Below the pieces are notes generated by a model. It was not told where the DNA came from. It did not search any database and saw only the letters and a program-made list of their open reading frames with translations. DNA of 64,000 nt from the NCBI RefSeq assembly GCF_004421005.1, contig NZ_CP038026.1:4092001-4156000 (forward strand). Reading direction: 5' to 3'. Positions 18,522 through 27,246 of this stretch are shown here, piece after piece. This stretch comes from Pseudoduganella plicata. GTDB lineage: Bacteria; Pseudomonadota; Gammaproteobacteria; Burkholderiales; Burkholderiaceae_D. Position numbers and translations under genes: made by a program. Each line of letters begins with the position of its first letter. Positions within the stretch are counted from its first letter, which is position 1.

Positions 18522-19127
18522 TTATCCTGCCTCGGTGATGATCTTGTCCAGCGGCACGTCGTGCCCATCGCTGCCGAACTCGGCCGCCAGGCACACGTAG
18601 GCGATGCCGATCGTGGCCGGGCGCGGCGTCTTTTCCAGTGTGCGGTCGTAAAATCCGCCGCCATATCCCAACCGGTACCCTTGCGTATTGAAAGCCAGGC
18701 AGGGCACCAGCAAGGCCGGTGGCGTCGGTTCGATCCGTAACTGCGCCGGCACGGCAATCCCCATCGTATCCTTGACGAGCGGCTCGCCCGGCTCCCAGAC
18801 CGCGAACGCCAGCGGCGCGTCGCGTTCCAGCACCACAGGCAACAGCAGACGCACCCCCAGGCGGGCCAGCTCCGCGTACGCGGGATGCAGGTCGGGCTCG
18901 TCGCGCAGCGGCCAATAGACGCCCAACGCAGGTACCCTTGCATCCTGCCACCACGCCACGATCTGCCGGCAGATGGTGCCATCCCAGCTGGCCCGTGTGA
19001 CAGGATCGAGCGCGCGACGCACCCCCAGCAAGCGCTTGCGCAACGCCGCCTTGCATTCGGCGTTCGTCTGTGCGGTGGAGGCTGGTAGCCCGGCTGGCAT
19101 GCGTGTTATTCTAGGGTCGTTGGTCAT
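18522..19127 (-). CDS. 5-formyltetrahydrofolate cyclo-ligase
   Basis: Converts 5-formyl-THF to 5,10-methenyl-THF with ATP, returning folate to the one-carbon pool used by neighbouring metF. About 201 residues from the ATG at 19127 (MTNDPRITRMPAG); a second ATG at 19100 would give nine residues fewer. Neither has a clear ribosome-binding site. The conserved ECKAALRKRLL, VYWPLRDEPDL, and the phosphate/folate loop GYRLGYGGGFYDRTL identify the family. It is divergent from the lytic transglycosylase gene and convergent with metF. Confidence 0.9.
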   Translation of the reverse strand: MTNDPRITRMPAGLPASTAQTNAECKAALRKRLLGVRRALDPVTRASWDGTICRQIVAWWQDARVPALGVYWPLRDEPDLHPAYAELARLGVRLLLPVVLERDAPLAFAVWEPGEPLVKDTMGIAVPAQLRIEPTPPALLVPCLAFNTQGYRLGYGGGFYDRTLEKTPRPATIGIAYVCLAAEFGSDGHDVPLDKIITEAG

Positions 19128-19203
19128 ATCGTTTGTCACAGGCGCAGAGGGCATCGGCTGTCGAAAAGCCATCACCTGCCGCCCATACATTGAGAGTCGT
19201 AGA

Positions 19204-21180
19204 TTGATTTCCCCGTCGAAATGGATAGCCTGCGCCCTGCTTGCAATCGGCTGTGCCACCACCCCGCTGGCAATATCGCAGGACATGAATGGCGACACGC
19301 GCAAGGAGGACGATGCTTTCCTGCTGCTGCGCGACTCCGTCCGGCGCGATGACGCGGCCAAGACCGAGTTCTACGCTGCGCGGTTGACCGATTATGCGAT
19401 TCCGTCCTACGTCGACTATTATCGGCTGAAATCGCACTTCCGGGATGCCAGCACCGCCGAGATCCTCGATTTCCTGAAGCGCTACGATGGCCAGGCCATT
19501 GCCGACCGCCTGCGCAACGACTGGCTGCTGGAGCTGGGTCGCAGGCGCGAGTGGGCGCTGTTCGACCAGCAGCTGCCGCTGTTCGTGCTGAACGACGATA
19601 CCCAGGTCAAGTGCTACGCGCTGCTGTCGCGCCTGACGAAAGGGCAGAACGTGGCAGAGGAAGCGCGCGCGCTGCTGGTCTACCCGCCGTATTATGGCGA
19701 CGCCTGCAACGGCCTGATCGCGTCGCTGGCGCAGACAAGCCAGTTCAGCGCGGAGGACCTGTGGACGCAGGTGCGGCTGGCCGGCGAGACCAATGCCACC
19801 GGGCCGGCACGCCGCATCATCATGCTGCTGAACGGCTCGGACAAGAAGGTCGCCCAGGCCATCGACCTGCCGGCCATCGCGCTGGCCAAGGGCGCGGGCG
19901 ACACCCGGGCCGACCATGAAGTCTTTCTGATCGCGCTGGGCCGCACGGCGCGCACCAGCGTGAAGCTGTCCGTGCTGGCGCTGCAGAAGGCGCTGCCCAG
20001 ACTCACTGCGCAGGAGCAGGCCATCGGCTGGGCCAATATCGCGCTGCCGGCGTCGTACGTGGTCGCGCCGGAAACCTCCGACTACTGGCGCCGCGCCCAT
20101 GGCGCGCCCCTCTCCATCGACCAGCACCAGTGGCGCACCCGCTATGCGCTGCGCGAAGGAAACTGGAAGCTCGTGCGCGACTGCATCGCCGCCATGCCGG
20201 CCTCGCTGCGCGCCGACCCGGCCTGGGTCTACTGGCAGGCCCGCGCCGCGACCGCGCTTGCCGGTGGCACCATGCCGGCCGAGGCGCAATTCCTGTACCA
20301 GAGCATCGCCGACCGCCAGGATTACTATGGCCTGCTGGCAGCCGAGGAGCTGGGCCGCACCGTATCGATCCCGCCGCCGGGCGCGCCTGTCACGCAGGCC
20401 GAGATCGCGGCCATGGCGGCCAATCCCGGCTTCCAGCGCGCGCTGAAGTTCTTCAATATGCGGCTGCGCTTCGAAGGCACGCGCGAGTGGAACTGGGAAC
20501 TGCGCCGCATGAGCGACCGCGAACTGATCGCCGCGGCCGAATTCGCCCGCCAGAACCATATCCTCGACCGCATGGTGTACACGTCAGAGCGCACCCGCGT
20601 ACAGGCCGACTACACGCACCGCTATCCCGCGCCGCACGACGAGATCATGCAGACGCACACGCGCACCCTGGGCCTGGACCGCGCGTGGGTGTATGGCCTG
20701 ATCCGCCAGGAGTCGCGCTTCATCATGACGGCGCAGTCGTCGGCGGGCGCCTCGGGCCTGATGCAGGTGATGCCTTCCACGGGGCGCTGGGTGGCGCAAA
20801 AGATCGGCCTGACGAACTTCGTGCAGGAAATGCTGACGGACGTGCGCACCAACATCCTGCTGGGCACGACCTACATGAACATGGTCCTGGGCAGCATGGA
20901 CGGCTCGCAGGTACTGGCCACGGCGGCCTACAATGCGGGACCGGGGCGGTTGCGCTCGTGGCGCGGGGCGCTGACGAAGCCGATGGACGCGACCATCTTT
21001 ATCGAATCGATTCCGTATGCCGAGACGCGCACCTACGTCAAAAACGTGATGGCGAATGCGACCTGGTACGCGGCCCTGTTCGAAGGGCGGCCCCAATCGC
21101 TGAAGGCGCGCCTGGGCACCGTTACGCCGAAGGGCTATTCGGACCAGGAACAGCAGCAGGCGACCTTCAGCAGCCGTTAG
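19204..21180 (+). CDS. slt: Soluble lytic murein transglycosylase (Slt70-like)
   Basis: Periplasmic enzyme cleaving peptidoglycan glycan strands to 1,6-anhydromuropeptides. From the proposed TTG start (19204) it has 658 residues, near E. coli Slt70 (645). The N-terminus ISPSKWIACALLAIGCATTPLAIS looks like a signal peptide; AIGC might be a weak lipobox. A long alpha-superhelical U-domain follows (HFRDASTAEILDFLKRYDG onward). The C-terminal SLT domain has the catalytic Glu in GLIRQESRF, then SSAGASGLMQVMPSTGRW and ATAAYNAGPGRLRSW. An ATG start at 19285 would remove the signal; an upstream ATG at 19099 would bury it, so TTG is preferred. Start confidence is moderate. Confidence 0.9.
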   Translation: MISPSKWIACALLAIGCATTPLAISQDMNGDTRKEDDAFLLLRDSVRRDDAAKTEFYAARLTDYAIPSYVDYYRLKSHFRDASTAEILDFLKRYDGQAIADRLRNDWLLELGRRREWALFDQQLPLFVLNDDTQVKCYALLSRLTKGQNVAEEARALLVYPPYYGDACNGLIASLAQTSQFSAEDLWTQVRLAGETNATGPARRIIMLLNGSDKKVAQAIDLPAIALAKGAGDTRADHEVFLIALGRTARTSVKLSVLALQKALPRLTAQEQAIGWANIALPASYVVAPETSDYWRRAHGAPLSIDQHQWRTRYALREGNWKLVRDCIAAMPASLRADPAWVYWQARAATALAGGTMPAEAQFLYQSIADRQDYYGLLAAEELGRTVSIPPPGAPVTQAEIAAMAANPGFQRALKFFNMRLRFEGTREWNWELRRMSDRELIAAAEFARQNHILDRMVYTSERTRVQADYTHRYPAPHDEIMQTHTRTLGLDRAWVYGLIRQESRFIMTAQSSAGASGLMQVMPSTGRWVAQKIGLTNFVQEMLTDVRTNILLGTTYMNMVLGSMDGSQVLATAAYNAGPGRLRSWRGALTKPMDATIFIESIPYAETRTYVKNVMANATWYAALFEGRPQSLKARLGTVTPKGYSDQEQQQATFSSR

Positions 21181-21235
21181 GCCGAACGCTGGTCTTTCCA
21201 CTTCCGCACGCGATTTCCTCCACTTTCAGGCGATA

Positions 21236-21952
21236 ATGCAGACCTTCGAACTCGATCCCACCCTGAGCCAGACACTGGCCGCCGTGCGCGAGCCCGGCCT
21301 GACCCTCATCATCGGCAACAAGAACTACTCGTCCTGGTCGATGCGGCCATGGGTCGCCATGACGGCGTTCGCCATTCCCTTCCATGAAGTGCGCGTGCTG
21401 CTGGATCAGCCGGACACGTCGAACAATATCGCCCGTTACAGTGCCAGCGGCCGCGTGCCCGTGCTGCTGGCCGGCGACATGACGATCTGGGACAGCCTGG
21501 CCATCTGCGAATACCTCGCCGAGCAGTTCCCCGACAAGCACCTGTGGCCGCAGGACGTGGCGGCACGCGCGATGGCGCGCTCCGTCTGCGCCGAGATGCA
21601 TTCCGGGTTCGCCAGCCTGCGCACGACGATGTCGATGAACATTCGCGCCTCCCACCCTGGCCGCGGCCGCACGCCGGAGACGCAGGCCGACATCGGCCGC
21701 GTCAGCGAGATCTGGGAAGAGTGCCTGTCCCGCTTCGGCCACAACGGCTTCCTGTTCGGCGAGTTTTCCATTGCGGACGCGTTCTATGCGCCCGTCGTGA
21801 TGCGCTTCCACACGTATGGCGTGGTGCTGCCGCCGGCATTGTCGGCGTACTGCGAGCGCGTGCGCAATCACCCGGCCGTCGCGCGCTGGATCGACGAGGC
21901 ACTGGCCGAAACCGAAGTGGCCGGCAAGCACGAAGACGAGATGCCTGATTGA
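21236..21952 (+). CDS. Glutathione S-transferase family protein
   Basis: A 238-residue protein with an N-terminal thioredoxin-like domain (LIIGNKNYSSWSMRPWVAM, then SGRVPVLLAGDMTIWDSLAICEYL, where the cis-Pro after Val and the Asp-Ser pair bind glutathione). A helical C-terminal domain contains FGEFSIADAFYAPVVMRF. The Ser-Ser-Trp-Ser start suggests a serine-type catalytic residue. It sits 7 bp upstream of cca in the same direction. The substrate is unknown. Confidence 0.88.
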   Translation: MQTFELDPTLSQTLAAVREPGLTLIIGNKNYSSWSMRPWVAMTAFAIPFHEVRVLLDQPDTSNNIARYSASGRVPVLLAGDMTIWDSLAICEYLAEQFPDKHLWPQDVAARAMARSVCAEMHSGFASLRTTMSMNIRASHPGRGRTPETQADIGRVSEIWEECLSRFGHNGFLFGEFSIADAFYAPVVMRFHTYGVVLPPALSAYCERVRNHPAVARWIDEALAETEVAGKHEDEMPD

Positions 21953-21959
21953 TCGGACA

Positions 21960-23234
21960 ATGAAGACATACATCGTGGGCGGTGCCGTCAGGGACGAGCT
22001 GCTGGGACTGCCCGTCAAGGACCGCGACCACGTCGTCGTGGGCGCAACGCCCGACGAGATGGTGCGCCAGGGCTTCCGGCCCGTCGGCAAGGATTTCCCC
22101 GTGTTCCTGCATCCGCAAACGCAGGAGGAATACGCGCTGGCGCGCACGGAGCGCAAGACGGCGCCCGGCTACAAGGGCTTTGTGTTCCACACGTCGCCGG
22201 ACGTCTCGCTGGAAGAGGACCTGGTCCGGCGCGACTTGACGATCAACGCCATGGCGCGCGCGGAAGATGGCACGCTGACCGACCCGTTCGACGGCCAGCG
22301 CGATATCGGCGAAAAAGTGTTCCGCCACGTGTCGGCGGCGTTCGAGGAGGATCCGGTGCGCATCCTGCGGCTGGCCCGCTTTGCCGCCCGCTTCACGGAT
22401 TTCACTGTGGCGCCGGAGACGAATGCGCTGATGTGCCGGATGGTCGAGGCGGGCGAGGTGGACGCGCTGGTGCCGGAGCGCGTCTGGCAGGAGCTGGCGC
22501 GCGGCCTGATGGAAGCGCGGCCATCGCGCATGCTGCAGGTCTTGCGCGGCTGCGGTGCGCTGGCGCGCATCGTGCCCGAGCTGGATGCGCTGTGGGGCGT
22601 GCCGCAGCCGGAAAAATGGCATCCCGAGATCGATACCGGCACCCATATGGAGCAGGTGGTCGATTACGCCGCCGCGCAGGGCTACGAGCTGCCGGTGCGC
22701 TTCGCCGGGCTGCTGCACGACCTGGGCAAGGGCATCACGCCGGCCGATAAATGGCCGTCCCATCACGGCCACGAAGGCATGGGCGCCCGGCTCGTGAAGG
22801 ACGTCTGCGCACGCCTGAAAGTGCCGGGCGACTGCCGCGACCTGGCCGTGCTGACAGCGCGCGAACACGGCAACGTCGCGCGGGCACAGGAACTGCGCTG
22901 CAGCACGATCGTCGCCTTGTTTGAACGGTGCGACGCGTTCCGCAAGCCGGCCCGCTTTACGCAGCTGCTGCTGGCGGCCGAATGCGATGCGCGCGGCCGC
23001 ACGGGACCATCGGCCAGCTTCCATGACCGTCCGTTCCCGCAACGTGCGTATCTGGAAGGGGCGCTGGCGGCCGCGCGGGCCGTCGATGCGGGTGCCATCG
23101 CGCAAGGGCTGACGCAAACCCCTGCCCGCATTCCGGACATGATCAGGCGTGCCCGCGTACGCGCCGTGCGCGAAGCGCTGCAGCGTGGCGACGAACCGGA
23201 TGACAACGACCTCGCAGCGGAAAGCCCGGCATGA
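21960..23234 (+). CDS. cca: Multifunctional CCA tRNA nucleotidyltransferase
   Basis: Adds or repairs the 3'-CCA of tRNAs without a template. The class II polymerase beta-like head domain holds YIVGGAVRDELLG and the metal-binding Asp21/Asp23 (VKDRDHVVVG), then RRDLTINAMA and the RILRLARFAARF motif. A C-terminal HD domain (GLLHDLGKG near residue 250) gives the phosphatase/phosphodiesterase activities found in E. coli-type Cca. Length is 424 residues (E. coli 412). The stop overlaps the start of the downstream GNAT gene by four bases. Confidence 0.95.
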   Translation: MKTYIVGGAVRDELLGLPVKDRDHVVVGATPDEMVRQGFRPVGKDFPVFLHPQTQEEYALARTERKTAPGYKGFVFHTSPDVSLEEDLVRRDLTINAMARAEDGTLTDPFDGQRDIGEKVFRHVSAAFEEDPVRILRLARFAARFTDFTVAPETNALMCRMVEAGEVDALVPERVWQELARGLMEARPSRMLQVLRGCGALARIVPELDALWGVPQPEKWHPEIDTGTHMEQVVDYAAAQGYELPVRFAGLLHDLGKGITPADKWPSHHGHEGMGARLVKDVCARLKVPGDCRDLAVLTAREHGNVARAQELRCSTIVALFERCDAFRKPARFTQLLLAAECDARGRTGPSASFHDRPFPQRAYLEGALAAARAVDAGAIAQGLTQTPARIPDMIRRARVRAVREALQRGDEPDDNDLAAESPA

Positions 23235-23908
23235 CCAGCCTGAATCTGTTCCGCAATCCGCTCCAGCGCTGGTTCAACAAGGGCGGGCGCGAGACCGTGC
23301 CGGTCAAGGCGCTCGGCGAGCGTGACCGGCGCCGCATGCTGCGGCACTTCCTGTCGCTGGAGCGGCCCGACCGCATCCTGCGCTTCGGTTCCTTCATGGG
23401 CGACGAGCAGATCGCCAAGTACGTCAACGGCATCGACTTTGGGCGCGACATGGTGTTCGGCGTCTACAACCGCGCGTTCCGGCTGGCTGCTGTCGGCCAC
23501 CTGGCGTTCTCGCCGCGGCAACCGTCCAGCGACGGCGTGACGGAAAAGGACCGCGTCGCGGAGTTCGGCGTCTCGGTGCTGAAGTCGGCGCGCGGCATGG
23601 GCATCGGCTCGAAGCTGTTCGAACGCGCCGCCATCGTCTGCCGCAACCACGATGTGGACACGCTGTACATGCACTGCCTGTCGTCGAACCAGACGATGAT
23701 GCACATTGCAAAAAAGGCGGGGATGGAGATCCACCGCGACTACGGCGAGGCGGATGCCTACCTCAAGATCGGCCCCGCCAACCCTGCCAGCGTGCTGCAG
23801 GAAGCGATGCAGGAGCAGCTGGCCACGCTGGACTATGCGCTGAAGGCCAACGTGCGGCGCGCCACCAAGCTGCTGGACAAACTCCCCGGCCGCGCACCCA
23901 GGAAGTGA
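23231..23908 (+). CDS. GNAT family N-acetyltransferase
   Basis: A 225-residue protein with a GNAT domain in the middle: beta strands FGVYNRAFRLAAVGHLAF, EFGVSVLKSARGMGIGSKLFERA (the RGMGIG acetyl-CoA pyrophosphate loop) and YMHCLSSNQTMMHIAKKAGMEI. The C-terminus adds a helical extension ending in a basic tail. It overlaps cca (ATGA) and is thus translationally coupled to it, which points to a housekeeping rather than RiPP role. Yet it also lies only 171 bp upstream of the candidate peptide-ligase pair. The acceptor substrate is unknown. Confidence 0.85.
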   Translation: MTSLNLFRNPLQRWFNKGGRETVPVKALGERDRRRMLRHFLSLERPDRILRFGSFMGDEQIAKYVNGIDFGRDMVFGVYNRAFRLAAVGHLAFSPRQPSSDGVTEKDRVAEFGVSVLKSARGMGIGSKLFERAAIVCRNHDVDTLYMHCLSSNQTMMHIAKKAGMEIHRDYGEADAYLKIGPANPASVLQEAMQEQLATLDYALKANVRRATKLLDKLPGRAPRK

Positions 23909-24079
23909 CTTGAAACTGTCGCGTTACAGCTGGCGACAGTTGGCTGACAGCCTGGACAACAGCGCGACAACAGTCCGACATCTCTCCGACAGACACCGGC
24001 GCCGCCCAGGCGCACCATGACGTTGCAGGACAAGAAGCGGTACGCCGTACCGCACCTGATCAAACCAAATGGAGATGTC

Positions 24080-24310
24080 ATGAAACTAGGCGAAAAATTC
24101 GATCGCGAACGCATGAAAACCGACGCAAAACCAGTCGTGCTGATGATGCAGCCGGAGGGCTATATCGAAGTGCGCGGGCCTGAAGAGCTGCGTCAATGGG
24201 AAGAAAACGCGCGCGCGCTGACCGGCGTGTCGATCGCGGCACCGCAAGGCTTGCGCGCGGCCACGACGTGCAGCGCCGGCTGCGCCGATGACTGTGGCGT
24301 GATGGCATAA
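24080..24310 (+). CDS. Candidate RiPP (graspetide-like) precursor peptide
   Basis: A 76-residue peptide starting at the ATG 24080, preceded by GGAG at good spacing; the alternative ATG at 24017 has no ribosome-binding site. The N-terminal two thirds (MKLGEKFDRERMKTDAKPVV, then PEGYIEVRGPEELRQWEENARAL) are charged and leader-like. The last 17 residues change character to small residues rich in Thr, Ser, Cys and Asp: Thr62, Thr63, Cys64, Ser65, Cys68, Asp70, Asp71, Cys72. Hydroxyl and carboxylate side chains close together are what ATP-grasp ligases join as esters in graspetides. The next gene encodes such a ligase. No known precursor family is recognised, so the role is inferred from context. 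Confidence 0.6.
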   Translation: MKLGEKFDRERMKTDAKPVVLMMQPEGYIEVRGPEELRQWEENARALTGVSIAAPQGLRAATTCSAGCADDCGVMA

Positions 24311-24337
24311 CGCGGCGGCATCAGCATTTTCTTCACC

Positions 24338-24359
24338 GCGTAGCACCACGGTGCTACGC
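24338..24359 (+). other. Intercistronic hairpin between peptide and ligase genes
   Basis: A perfect 9-bp stem GCGTAGCAC / GTGCTACGC with a CACG loop lies in the 69-bp gap. There is no T-tract. Such a hairpin could stabilise the upstream precursor mRNA or reduce ligase expression relative to the precursor. Confidence 0.6.
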
Positions 24360-24379
24360 ACTCCAGGGGCTGCACCGAC

Positions 24380-25327
24380 ATGATATTAATCGTTACCGGC
24401 AAGGACGACTTGCATGCGCTGATGGTCCAGCGCGAACTCCACTCGCGCGGCCAGGCTTGCGCATTGTTTGAAACTGACCGGATCGCCAATTCGCCCGGCA
24501 TCTCTTGGCGGTTTTCCTCCGGGCGTGCGCAAGTGAGCCTGCGCTGCCGCGATGGCATGCCCATCGACGTGGCCGATGTCGGGGCGATCTGGTGGCGCCG
24601 TCCGCAACCGGCCCAGCAGCGCGATGCCACGGCGCCGCCCAGCCACCATGCGCTGATCGATGTCGAATGCCGCGGCACGTTGATGGGCATGTTTTCGGCG
24701 GATTTCGACGGCCAGTGGGTCTCGTCGCCGGCCGCCACGCTGCGCGCCGCCGACAAGTTCCTGCAGTTGTCCGTCGCGAGCAAGATGGGCTTTCGTGTGC
24801 CGCGCACCGTCGTCACGCAACGCCGGCAGGACGTACTGGACCTGTATCGCGAAGCGGCCGGACGGGTCATCGTGAAGGCCGTCGTCGGCGTCGCCGAACC
24901 GATGCTGTTCACGCGCTTCCTGGACGATCCCGAGGCCATCGACGAGGCGTCGTACGCGGCTTGTCCCGCCGTCTACCAGGAATATATTCCGGGCTGCCGG
25001 CACATCCGGCTGAACTGTTTCGGCGACCGCTCCTGGGCAGCCGCGATCGACTCCGAAGCGCTGGACTGGCGCGCCGACCTGTCGGTGCCCGTCAGCGCGT
25101 GGGAAGTGCCGCAGGCGCTGCATGCGCAGGTGCGCCGCGTGCTCGATGCGCTGGAGTTGAAGATGGGGATCGTCGATCTGAAGCAGGACGCGAACGGCGA
25201 ATTCGTCTGGCTCGAAGTGAATCCGCAGGGGCAGTTCCTGTTTCTCGAACCGCTGACCGGCATGCCGATGACGCGCTACTTCGCCGACTTCCTGATGGAT
25301 GCCTGCGCCGGTACCACGCGGCACTGA
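24380..25327 (+). CDS. MvdC/MvdD-type ATP-grasp ligase (RimK-like)
   Basis: A 315-residue ATP-grasp protein. It begins with the pre-ATP-grasp fold (MILIVTGKDDLHALMVQREL, GAIWWRRPQP). The central ATP-grasp has RVIVKAVVG (nucleotide lysine) and VYQEYIPGCRHIRLNCFG. The magnesium/ATP motif near residue 278, WLEVNPQGQFLFLE, closely resembles the EVNPNGQW motif of microviridin ligases. These enzymes form omega-ester or amide rings in ribosomal peptides. A small Cys/Thr/Asp-tailed peptide is encoded just upstream. No transporter or protease is adjacent. A glutathione-synthetase-like role is less likely given the MvdD-type motif. Confidence 0.82.
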   Translation: MILIVTGKDDLHALMVQRELHSRGQACALFETDRIANSPGISWRFSSGRAQVSLRCRDGMPIDVADVGAIWWRRPQPAQQRDATAPPSHHALIDVECRGTLMGMFSADFDGQWVSSPAATLRAADKFLQLSVASKMGFRVPRTVVTQRRQDVLDLYREAAGRVIVKAVVGVAEPMLFTRFLDDPEAIDEASYAACPAVYQEYIPGCRHIRLNCFGDRSWAAAIDSEALDWRADLSVPVSAWEVPQALHAQVRRVLDALELKMGIVDLKQDANGEFVWLEVNPQGQFLFLEPLTGMPMTRYFADFLMDACAGTTRH

Positions 25328-25339
25328 CGCAGGCCCGTA

Positions 25340-25861
25340 TCACACCAGTGGCAATGCCGTCGTATCCTTGATGCGCTGCAGTGCGAAGCTGGACTTTACA
25401 TCCAGCACCGCCGGGTGGCGCAGCAACGTCGCCATCATGAAACGCGAGAAGTGGTCCATGTCCTCGACGTGCACGCGCAGCAGGTAATCCATCTCCCCCG
25501 TCATCGCATAGCAGGCCACCACTTCCGGCCACTGCTCGACGGCCACGGCGAAGTCCTCGCGCGGCGACGCCGTGCCGGGCAGGGCGCCCAGCGCGCGGGC
25601 GTTGCTGTGCGCTGCGGCGTCGCTATGCTTTTCCAGACGCACGTTTACATAGGCCAGGAGGCCCAGGCCGATCTTGTCCGGGTCCAGCAGGGCCACGTAC
25701 TGGCGGATGACGCCTTCCTCCTCCAGCCGCTTGATGCGGCGCAGGCAGGGCGACGGCGACAGGCTGACCTGCTCCGCCACGTCCTGGTTGGACAGGCGGC
25801 CGTCGGCCTGCAGAATGCCGAGAATTTTGCGGTCGGTCTTGTCGAGCGCGATCTTGGTCAT
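25340..25861 (-). CDS. Lrp/AsnC family transcriptional regulator with extra loop
   Basis: A 173-residue regulator. The N-terminal winged-helix domain is typical (LDKTDRKILGILQADGRLSNQDVAEQVSLSPSPCLRRIKRLEEEGVI). The C-terminal RAM ligand domain has YAMTGEMDYLLRVHVEDMD. Between KHSD and WPEV there are about 29 residues against roughly a dozen usually, so an extra loop of 15-18 residues is present. GAGG lies before the ATG at 25861. It is divergent from hppD, so it probably controls hppD and the downstream oxidoreductase, sensing an aromatic amino acid; the effector is an inference. Confidence 0.9.
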   Translation of the reverse strand: MTKIALDKTDRKILGILQADGRLSNQDVAEQVSLSPSPCLRRIKRLEEEGVIRQYVALLDPDKIGLGLLAYVNVRLEKHSDAAAHSNARALGALPGTASPREDFAVAVEQWPEVVACYAMTGEMDYLLRVHVEDMDHFSRFMMATLLRHPAVLDVKSSFALQRIKDTTALPLV

Positions 25862-25887
25862 GAATTCCTCGTTAGGGGATGAATATC

Positions 25888-25960
25888 GCAATATTATTGC
25901 TCAAAAGCGGTGTCCTTGGGAATTGTTTGCAATTTAATTCTTTCAAACGGGGTCTATACT
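25888..25960 (+). promoter_or_regulatory. Lrp-hppD divergent control region with dyad and -10 element
   Basis: GCAATA-T-TATTGC (25888-25900) is a perfect dyad just upstream of the Lrp gene, and a second AT-rich dyad GAATT...AATTC lies at 25920-25940. A good -10 TATACT (25955-25960) lies 27 bp before the hppD start, but no matching -35 is seen. This suggests activator-dependent transcription of hppD by the divergent Lrp. Confidence 0.5.
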
Positions 25961-25987
25961 GGGCGCTATTCTGATAAGGAGACAAGC

Positions 25988-27118
<1,131 letters not shown>

Positions 27119-27133
27119 GATGCGCAAGGGACT

Positions 27134-27149
27134 GTCCCCGCAGGGGGAC
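27134..27149 (+). repeat. Small GTCCCC-GCA-GGGGGAC hairpin element
   Basis: A perfect 6-bp stem GTCCCC / GGGGAC with a short loop lies within GGGACTGTCCCCGCAGGGGG, 15 bp after the hppD stop. It resembles a short dispersed intergenic hairpin, but only this one copy is seen here. Confidence 0.45.
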
Positions 27150-27177
27150 TGTCTCTGTTTTACACAGCAGTAAAGAC

Positions 27178-27214
27178 AAGCCGGCAGCCCCTCGTCAGAA
27201 GGGGCGCCGGCTTT
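27178..27214 (+). terminator. Terminator-like hairpin between hppD and the oxidoreductase gene
   Basis: AAGCCGGC (27178-27185) pairs with GCCGGCTT (27206-27213), and CCCCT (27188-27192) pairs with AGGGG (27200-27204). Only three T follow, so termination is probably partial and would lower, not stop, expression of the next gene. Confidence 0.6.
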
Positions 27215-27246
27215 GGCACTTAGAAAGAATATTGGAGACAAAACCC

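Noticed and set aside
24017..24310. Longer peptide starting at ATG 24017
   Set aside because: No ribosome-binding site; ATG 24080 has GGAG at suitable spacing and a more plausible leader start.
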